Positions 58,597 through 64,000 of a stretch of 64,000 nt of DNA are shown here, piece after piece. The stretch is from positions 2,356,001 through 2,420,000 of the forward strand of contig NZ_CP074112.1 of assembly GCF_024584785.1 (NCBI RefSeq). Reading direction: 5' to 3'. Made by a program: the position numbers and the translations under genes. Each line of letters opens with the position of its first letter. Position 1 is the first letter of the stretch. Source of the DNA: Idiomarina loihiensis (GTDB taxonomy: Bacteria; Pseudomonadota; Gammaproteobacteria; Enterobacterales; Alteromonadaceae). Below the pieces are notes generated by a model. The model saw only the letters and a program-made list of their open reading frames with translations. It had not been told where the DNA came from and did not search any database.

Positions 58597-59547
58597 TTAT
58601 TTCGAGGACTGTTTGGTGCTTGGTGGATCGCTAACACGAGGGTCGACCACTGACGGGTCTATAGCTTCAGGGTCAGCAATGGGAGCTGGTTCAGCTTGCT
58701 GATCTTGAGGGAAAAATCCTTGGCGCTTAATAAAAGCTGCCGATTCTGGCGTATGCACCACTATAGTAATGCGTCTATTACGCGGATCAGCCGGGTCGGT
58801 ACCGTCTAAGGGAATCCGGTCCGCCGCTCCCATCACCAGTAACAACTGGTCCGAGTTAAACCCGCCTTGCAGCAAAGCTTTGCGCGACTCGTTGGCGCGA
58901 TCGGCTGACAATTCCCAATTACTGTAACCTCGCTCACCACCGGCATAAGGTAAGCTATCGGTATGGCCAGCAATGGTTATTTCATTGGGTAACTCATTTA
59001 ATAAGGGGGCTAACGTCTCTAATAGGCGCTGCATGTAGGGTGCTATCGTGTCACTACCGATCTCAAACATGGGTTTGGTCTCGGTGTCTAACATCATGAT
59101 GCGTAAGCCTTCGCGAGTCACGTCAAAACGTAACTGTGCTTTGAGTGCACGCAGAACGGGGTCGCGATCTATCTCAGCCTCTACCCGTTGCCGTAAGTTA
59201 TTGAATTGTCGGCGCGTAAAGGCTGGCCGCGTCTCACGACGCAGATCGATACGAGCCTGCTCGCCAGCGCTATGAGAGGGGTCATCACCACCTCCTTTGA
59301 TAGCACTGGTACTGGCCGACGCTCGGTCACCACCAGCCATAGCTACTAACAAGGGTGTGCGAAAATACTCAGAAATACTTTGCTTCTGCTTTTCCGACGA
59401 CATCGACAAAATCCACATCACCAAAAACAACGCCATCAACGCCGTCATAAAGTCCGCCAGCGCAATCTTCCAACTGCCGCCGTGGTGTTTCTTTATGATT
59501 TTCTTGCGCCGAATAATAATCGGTCGTTGTTGCTGGTCATTCATCAC
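58597..59547 (-). CDS. motB: Flagellar stator protein MotB
   Basis: A 316-residue stator subunit. A basic N terminus is followed by one membrane helix with D32 in ALADFMTALMALFLVMWIL, the proton-carrying aspartate at the same number as in E. coli. The OmpA-like peptidoglycan-binding domain has IAGHTDSLPY and NWELSADRANESRKAL. A proline-rich tail follows. It overlaps motA by four bases. Confidence 0.96.
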   Translation of the reverse strand: MMNDQQQRPIIIRRKKIIKKHHGGSWKIALADFMTALMALFLVMWILSMSSEKQKQSISEYFRTPLLVAMAGGDRASASTSAIKGGGDDPSHSAGEQARIDLRRETRPAFTRRQFNNLRQRVEAEIDRDPVLRALKAQLRFDVTREGLRIMMLDTETKPMFEIGSDTIAPYMQRLLETLAPLLNELPNEITIAGHTDSLPYAGGERGYSNWELSADRANESRKALLQGGFNSDQLLLVMGAADRIPLDGTDPADPRNRRITIVVHTPESAAFIKRQGFFPQDQQAEPAPIADPEAIDPSVVDPRVSDPPSTKQSSK

Positions 59548-60410
59548 GAAGCGTCCGATTTTGCTCCACGTACATAGTCTTCAAGCTCGTTGAAGCTAGG
59601 ACGCTCTTCCGAGAACAACGCCTTACGGCCAAATTCAACCGCCAATTGCGGTGCATAGCCATGCATACTGGCAAGGAGAGTCACTCGAATCACCTGGAGG
59701 GTTTTCGACATTTCTTGCACTTGCCGTTCAACGCGACTGGCAAGCGGATTGATAAAGCCGTAACCCAATAAAATACCGAGGAAAGTTCCGACCAATGCAT
59801 GAGCAATCATGTTACCCATAACATCCGGCGGTACATCGGCAGTACTTAATGCCCGCACTACCCCGAGCACAGCTGCAACGATACCAAAAGCCGGCATGGC
59901 GTCACCTACTTTGCTCAAGGCATCCGCTGGGATTTCTCCTTCGGCTTCAAAGGTTTCTATCTCGTGCAGCATCAACTCATCTAGTTCTTGTGGGTTCATG
60001 TTGCCACTAATCATGAGGCGTAGATAATCTGAGATGAAGTTCAGCATCATCTCATCTTCTAGCACATCAGGATGTTCGCTGAAAATGGCACTTTCGGTAG
60101 GATTTTCAATATCGCGCTCTACCGCCAACATCCCGTCTCGGCGCATTTTATTGAGTAATTTATAAATCACTGCCAGTAATTCAAGGTAGGTTTCGTTGGT
60201 GTATTTGGTCGAGGGCTTAACTCGCTTAGCCATCTTTAAGGTAGCTTTTATAGCCTTGCCATTATTTGCCGCAATAAAGGCTCCAAGCCCAGCACCACCA
60301 ATGATGACAAACTCCAACGGCTGGAACAAAGGCCCTAACGAACCACCAGCCAAGGCATAACCACCAAATACCGAAGCAATAACAATGATAAACCCTAGAG
60401 GAACGAGCAC
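59544..60410 (-). CDS. motA: Flagellar stator protein MotA
   Basis: A 288-residue proton-type stator. R90, E98 and P173 lie at the same positions as the functional residues of E. coli MotA, including the MRRDGMLAVERDIENP cytoplasmic segment. Translation starts at GTG. A near-consensus FliA promoter lies upstream, so motAB are late genes, as in enterics. Confidence 0.96.
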   Translation of the reverse strand: MLVPLGFIIVIASVFGGYALAGGSLGPLFQPLEFVIIGGAGLGAFIAANNGKAIKATLKMAKRVKPSTKYTNETYLELLAVIYKLLNKMRRDGMLAVERDIENPTESAIFSEHPDVLEDEMMLNFISDYLRLMISGNMNPQELDELMLHEIETFEAEGEIPADALSKVGDAMPAFGIVAAVLGVVRALSTADVPPDVMGNMIAHALVGTFLGILLGYGFINPLASRVERQVQEMSKTLQVIRVTLLASMHGYAPQLAVEFGRKALFSEERPSFNELEDYVRGAKSDAS

Positions 60411-60443
60411 GGCCTAATCCTTCTCTTTTTTACTATAAGAATT

Positions 60444-60470
60444 TTATCGGCCACAACAGGCGAAACTTAA
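60444..60470 (-). promoter_or_regulatory. FliA (sigma-28) promoter of motAB
   Basis: Read leftwards: TTAAGTTT, an 11-base spacer, GCCGATAA. Fifteen of the sixteen consensus bases match. The -35 element overlaps the flhC stop codon, and the -10 ends 34 bases before the motA start. Confidence 0.9.
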
Positions 60471-61012
60471 GCAGGTTTTGTTGCTTTTGGAGATTTATTT
60501 TTCAACGGTTTACCGGCTCGGGAGGGGGGTGCGCAAACACCACATACGTAGTCTTTATCTGGGGTATGAGCATGATTAACGAATTTTAGCCCACAACAGT
60601 TGCAGCTAGACAACTGAAACATGTCGCTTTCAAAAAACCGAATGAGTGTCCAAGCGCGGGTGAGCGCCAACACATCTTCTTCATTGCATAACCGAATATG
60701 TTCTTGATAGAGCTTGTAGGCCTTGATAAAAGCTTGCATCCGCTCTAATTTTTGTTGCTCGCGCAAACGCAGGTAAATGTTGTAGAAAAAAGATGCATGT
60801 ACGTTCGGTTGCCACGTCATAAACCAGTCCGTAGAAAAGGGCAACATACCTTTTGCTGGTGATTTACCTGCGACTTCTTTATACAAGCGAACCAAGCGAC
60901 CACGGTTAAGACTAACTTCTGATTCAAGCACTTGCAATCTGGCACCCAGCTCTATCAACTCGATGGCGAGTTGCACTTGGTTCAGTTCATCAAGTAACTT
61001 GGTAGAGCTCAC
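60467..61012 (-). CDS. flhC: Flagellar master regulator subunit FlhC
   Basis: A 181-residue zinc protein that, with FlhD, forms the FlhD4C2 activator of class II flagellar promoters. The zinc ligands C137, C140, C157 and C160 sit at E. coli numbering, around SSCNCCGLKFV and DYVCGVC. The C-terminal tail is basic. Nine bases after flhD. Confidence 0.96.
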   Translation of the reverse strand: MSSTKLLDELNQVQLAIELIELGARLQVLESEVSLNRGRLVRLYKEVAGKSPAKGMLPFSTDWFMTWQPNVHASFFYNIYLRLREQQKLERMQAFIKAYKLYQEHIRLCNEEDVLALTRAWTLIRFFESDMFQLSSCNCCGLKFVNHAHTPDKDYVCGVCAPPSRAGKPLKNKSPKATKPA

Positions 61013-61021
61013 AAGCTATCC

Positions 61022-61321
61022 TTATACCGATGCCATCAACATCGCTAAATGAGTTTGTTGCATGCCGGTGTCGCGTTTATTACCAAGCACCGCTTGTAAC
61101 TGTTCTACTGGACCCAAACTTGGTTTAAGTAGACTGTGTGGCTGGCGTGCAAGCAAGGTGAGTTCTTTGGCCGACAAGCCTTCAATAAGATCAGCAAGAT
61201 CCTCGTCAATTTTAAGACGAAACATAGCAGTATCGCGATCTTCTGCAATTAACTTTTGCACCAGCATCAAGTAACTTAAATTAAGTTCTTGTAGCTCAGC
61301 GATAATTCTATTTTCAGACAT
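61022..61321 (-). CDS. flhD: Flagellar master regulator subunit FlhD
   Basis: A 99-residue helical protein: ELNLSYLMLVQKLIAEDRDTAMFRL and LTLLARQPHSLLKPSL are FlhD signatures. First gene of flhDC. A possible housekeeping promoter (TTGACT near 61389-61394, with a poor -10) lies in the 126-base gap upstream. FlhDC is common in enterics and betaproteobacteria but unusual in Alteromonadales, which mostly use FlrA-type regulators. Confidence 0.94.
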   Translation of the reverse strand: MSENRIIAELQELNLSYLMLVQKLIAEDRDTAMFRLKIDEDLADLIEGLSAKELTLLARQPHSLLKPSLGPVEQLQAVLGNKRDTGMQQTHLAMLMASV

Positions 61322-61447
61322 GTACTACAGTCCCAGATCCATTAATCCATACAATTAATGGGATCTTTAACAAATATTAACAGTGCAAGTCAAGATTTCG
61401 GCATAATTAAAACGGTTAAGCACTCATAGCCACATGTTGCCACGTTG

Positions 61448-61741
61448 TTATTTTGGTTCGTTTTTTGAGCTGTTTTGAGCATCAATCTCTAAACCTTTCG
61501 CCCATATTAACAACTCAGCCACAATGACCCACATCGTTTGGGGTACATAGGTATCGAGTTCCAGTTGCGACAACAAATCCACCAACTCCGGCGAATCATG
61601 CACAAACACCCCATGCTCATTTGCCAGTGCGATCATCTCTTCCGCCACTAGCCCCTGCCCCTTAGCAATCACCTTGGGCGCAGGTTCAAATTCTTGATAT
61701 CTTAGCGCTACTGCTTTCTTGTTTGGTTTATCATGATTCAT
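61448..61741 (-). CDS. FlhB C-terminal-domain homologue (FhlB)
   Basis: A 97-residue protein equivalent to the fragment of FlhB after its autocleavage site: AVALRYQEFEPAPKVIAKGQGLVAEEMIALANEHGV aligns with HYAVALSYQ...PRVIAKGTDLVAQRIRELGDEH of the full FlhB in this cluster. It has no membrane part and no NPTH. Such orphan paralogues (FhlB/YlqH type) occur beside fliK in other bacteria and can partly replace the FlhB C-terminal fragment. Overlaps the fliK-like gene by 11 bases. Confidence 0.88.
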   Translation of the reverse strand: MNHDKPNKKAVALRYQEFEPAPKVIAKGQGLVAEEMIALANEHGVFVHDSPELVDLLSQLELDTYVPQTMWVIVAELLIWAKGLEIDAQNSSKNEPK

Positions 61742-62537
61742 TGGCTAGCACCCCTACAGCAATGGGATCGACCTGCAATCCTGTCATTTGCCTTAAGCGT
61801 TGGGCTAACATATCTACCTGAGACCGTACCAGCTGCACTTGAGAATCTGTGCATTGTACCTGCATCGTGAGATGTTGATCACCTAGCCTAAGTTTGGCTC
61901 GCAATACTCCAAGCACTGGTAAACTCAATTTTATCTCACTAGTCCAAGCTGCGGCTTCGGGCTCATCTCCCTGTTGTCGCCGTTGCTCATCACGCCAACG
62001 TTGCACTAGAGGATTAACCTCGGGTTGCACCAACCATTGCAGCGTGGCTTGAGGCCATAACTCGGTTTCAATACGCAACATGCCGCTATTAAGTAGGTCG
62101 ATTTGCTGCCCTAAAATAGATTGAATAGTACTGGGAGTGCGATTTTGCGGCTGTTGTTGCAGCAAGTTTATTGGCGCTTTTTGTGCAGCCCAGCGGGCTA
62201 ATAACGTCTCGTAGAATACGCCAGAATCTTTCACTAATGTCTGTAATTTGCTAACTAATGCAGCGACATTCAAGTTAGTCGCTTGAGCTGGGAATAATTG
62301 CCCCGCAGTTTGGATAAAGGCTGATTGCGAACCACGTGGTGGGAGTTGCTGCTGCCAGCTGTCTATTAGCTGTAATAAGCGCGCTACTTGCTGACCCGCT
62401 TGGCTAAATTCAGTGGTGGTTGCGGCGGCTTGAATGGGGGCAACTGGTAAAGGATGTCTGGGCAGAGCTGCCACCGGGCTGCGCTGCTTGGCAACCTGGT
62501 GGACTAACGTATCGAGAAGAGGTGTGATGCTGCTCAA
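61731..62537 (-). CDS. FliK-like hook-length/export protein (short form)
   Basis: A 268-residue glutamine-rich protein. Its C-terminal part (LSLPVLGVLRAKLRLGDQHLTMQVQCTDSQVQLVRSQVDMLAQRLRQM) resembles the C-terminal domain of FliK, which talks to FlhB. The N-terminal 'ruler' part is short. With fhlB it forms a pair that fits a specificity-switch module. Whether a full fliK exists elsewhere is unknown. Confidence 0.65.
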   Translation of the reverse strand: MSSITPLLDTLVHQVAKQRSPVAALPRHPLPVAPIQAAATTTEFSQAGQQVARLLQLIDSWQQQLPPRGSQSAFIQTAGQLFPAQATNLNVAALVSKLQTLVKDSGVFYETLLARWAAQKAPINLLQQQPQNRTPSTIQSILGQQIDLLNSGMLRIETELWPQATLQWLVQPEVNPLVQRWRDEQRRQQGDEPEAAAWTSEIKLSLPVLGVLRAKLRLGDQHLTMQVQCTDSQVQLVRSQVDMLAQRLRQMTGLQVDPIAVGVLANES

Positions 62538-62836
62538 TTGCGATAACTATGCTCTAGTTTTTGTTTTTTATTCATACTGCGCAAGGTTTGCTCAAGCATG
62601 GTTCGCCGTGCAACCAAGCGTTCGCGAATCTCGCGGTCTTGATCCATGATAGTGCTTAGCAACTGCAATTTATCGAGCTTTTGCTGGTCACTCAACTCAA
62701 CTTCTGCTTCAGCAACGCTCAACCGTTCCACTTCTTCAACGTATTGTAGCTCAGCTTTAATTAAGCTATCCCAGTCTTCGTTACGCACACTAGCTAACAT
62801 CTGGTTTGAGTGCTCGAGTAAAGTGTAATACGACAT
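62534..62836 (-). CDS. fliT: Flagellar chaperone FliT
   Basis: A 100-residue helical protein, MSYYTLLEHSNQMLASVRNEDWDSLIKAELQYVEEVERL..., with the layout of FliT, the FliD chaperone and FlhDC antagonist. The ATG at 62836 has GGAGG five to six bases upstream and is preferred over the open frame to 62902. Lies after fliS, overlapping the fliK-like gene by four bases. Confidence 0.85.
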   Translation of the reverse strand: MSYYTLLEHSNQMLASVRNEDWDSLIKAELQYVEEVERLSVAEAEVELSDQQKLDKLQLLSTIMDQDREIRERLVARRTMLEQTLRSMNKKQKLEHSYRN

Positions 62837-62898
62837 AATAACCTCCGTCGCAGAGAGAGCATAGGTGCGGGCAACTCGCTCAGATGCTGACACTGCGA

Positions 62899-63297
62899 TC
62901 ATGCTCCTTCAACCTGTGGCTGAATTTCTTTCCAAGCAGCACCAATTTGCTCCAACAACGCTGCAGCTTCGTCTAGTTTCGCTACATCATTGTGCAAATT
63001 AGCTTTCAGTAGCAACTCAGCCACGTAGGTATAAAGGGCCTCTAAGCGTTCAGCTAAGTCACCACCTTGTTCTTTATCTACGGCAGCCAACAAACCTTGG
63101 TTCACAATATCCAACGCCTTGCTAATTGACTGAGCTTTAGCAGCTATGTTCTTTTGCGCAATGTGTGCTTTCGCGCCTTTAATGGCTTGAATAGCCCCAT
63201 CAAATAATAAACTAATCAGTTTGTGCGGGCTCGCTGAAAGAACATGGCTTTCAATTCCTACTCGACCGTAAGCGGCCGCTCCACGCATACCGTACAT
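62899..63297 (-). CDS. fliS: Flagellin chaperone FliS
   Basis: A 132-residue four-helix protein that keeps flagellin from polymerising before export. It has AYGRVGIESHVLSASPHKLISLLFDGAIQAIKGAKAHI, the FliS signature. It lies 15 bases after fliD, in the standard fliD-fliS-fliT order. Confidence 0.95.
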   Translation of the reverse strand: MYGMRGAAAYGRVGIESHVLSASPHKLISLLFDGAIQAIKGAKAHIAQKNIAAKAQSISKALDIVNQGLLAAVDKEQGGDLAERLEALYTYVAELLLKANLHNDVAKLDEAAALLEQIGAAWKEIQPQVEGA

Positions 63298-63312
63298 AGG
63301 TAGTTACTCCTG

Positions 63313-64000
63313 CTACTTCTTATTGCCTAGCTGCGCATTTAAAGCATCAAACTGCTGCATTAAATACGAACTAGTAGAATTCATATTAGCGATCATGCTG
63401 TCTAGCTGACCAAACTGCACTCGATACCGCTCTATTGTTCGAGCGATGCTGACTTCTTCTCGTGCATAACGTTCTTCAAGACGTTCTATCGCACTCTTCA
63501 TACCTTCGGTACCCAGCGCTATCGGACCATTTTCGTCCAATAACTGAGTGACCGTATTACCAGCTTTAGCGACGAAGCCATTCGCCTCGTCAGTACCAAC
63601 GTTTTCGGTACCCGTGAAGAAGTTACTTAATTGCGTTAGTTGTGTACTGGTTAGCTCTTTCAGCTTATCTGTGTCTAGTTCTAACGAACCATTGAGCTGT
63701 CTGCTGATACCGATCTCGCTTAAGGTATTAAGCCCCTCGCCATCTACAGCTTCAGAAAAAATGCTACGCAAGCGCGTTTCTACGGTGCGCAAACCACTAT
63801 CACCCAACAACCGGCCAGCGGTCTGAGTTTCAGCGTTGTATTTGCTTAAGTCTTTGATGGTGCTTTGTAAGCTGTTATAACTTTTCACAAAGTTCTCAAC
63901 AGCACCCGTGATAGCCGCTTCATCTCGGGTGACATTAACCGTGGCAGTCTGCCCTTCTTGTTCAAGAGTAAGGGTTATGCCCTGCAACGCATCGGTCACT
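63313..64000 (-). CDS. fliD: Flagellar cap protein FliD (C-terminal part; start outside window)
   Basis: The C-terminal 228 residues of FliD, the filament cap. The frame enters from the right edge without a start. TDALQGITLTLEQEG, VKSYNSLQSTIKDLSKYNAETQTAGRLLGDSGLRTVETRLRS and LNTLSEIGISRQLNGSLELDTDKL are typical FliD segments, and the end is the helical D0 region. First visible gene of the fliD-fliS-fliT-fliK-like-fhlB run. Confidence 0.95.
   Translation of the reverse strand, partial: VTDALQGITLTLEQEGQTATVNVTRDEAAITGAVENFVKSYNSLQSTIKDLSKYNAETQTAGRLLGDSGLRTVETRLRSIFSEAVDGEGLNTLSEIGISRQLNGSLELDTDKLKELTSTQLTQLSNFFTGTENVGTDEANGFVAKAGNTVTQLLDENGPIALGTEGMKSAIERLEERYAREEVSIARTIERYRVQFGQLDSMIANMNSTSSYLMQQFDALNAQLGNKK

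Noticed and set aside
57356-59593. Plus-strand frames opposite flhB, motB and motA
   Set aside because: All are antisense to well-supported flagellar genes and have no recognisable domains.

Overview
The window is chromosomal DNA of a gammaproteobacterium. Gene content and order (dnaA-dnaN-recF-gyrB beside rpmH-rnpA-yidD-yidC-mnmE, glyQS, fadBA, trkA/trkH, def-fmt-rsmB, LysM-dprA-smg-tsaC-hemF-aroE, polA, engB, yihI) suggest Alteromonadales, most likely Idiomarinaceae. This placement is inferred from synteny and protein features, not from a 16S gene, which is absent. Coding density is high. I saw no prophage, insertion sequence, tRNA, rRNA or CRISPR array.

Layout. 1-7.4 kb: purEK, a tandem pair of GGDEF-type membrane proteins (one with a degenerate active site, one an internal-deletion remnant), an isochorismatase-like hydrolase, a cold-shock gene with a strong promoter and long leader, cysE, an exported amidohydrolase, and the DUF2489/yihI pair. 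7.4-13.3 kb: a structured non-coding gap that looks like a CsrC-type sRNA locus, cytochrome c4, engB, an EamA transporter, a possible small RNA in the Spot 42 position, and polA. 13.3-28.5 kb: housekeeping genes for aromatic and haem synthesis, t6A synthesis, DNA uptake, formyl-Met processing, rRNA methylation, potassium uptake and murein turnover. 28.5-36.4 kb: fadBA, tusA, a GNAT enzyme, tag and glyQS. 36.4-46.6 kb: the replication-initiation block, with DnaA boxes between dnaA and rpmH and three parS-like palindromes embedded in recF and yidC.

46.6-64 kb: immediately after mnmE comes a motility region. It begins with a very large flagellin gene (about 822 residues if intact) broken by one frameshift but still carrying a FliA-type promoter. 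An amino-acid symporter, an OmpA-like lipoprotein and a DUF4199 protein follow. A long leftward flagellar cluster then runs fliD-fliS-fliT-fliK-like-fhlB, flhD-flhC, motA-motB, flhB-flhA-flhF-flhG-like-fliA. FlhDC is the likely master activator, FliA the late sigma factor, and motAB carries a near-consensus FliA promoter. The cluster combines an enterobacterial/betaproteobacterial-type FlhDC regulator and proton stator with FlhF, normally a polar-flagellum factor. Here FlhF has a C-terminal extension of about 345 residues, and its partner FlhG is reduced to a 166-residue protein that keeps the N-terminal DQAxxLR segment but has no ATPase P-loop.

The observations most worth checking are the CsrC-like RNA gene, the unusual FlhF/FlhG pair inside an FlhDC system, the frameshifted giant flagellin, the in-gene parS sites, and the degenerate GGDEF pair.
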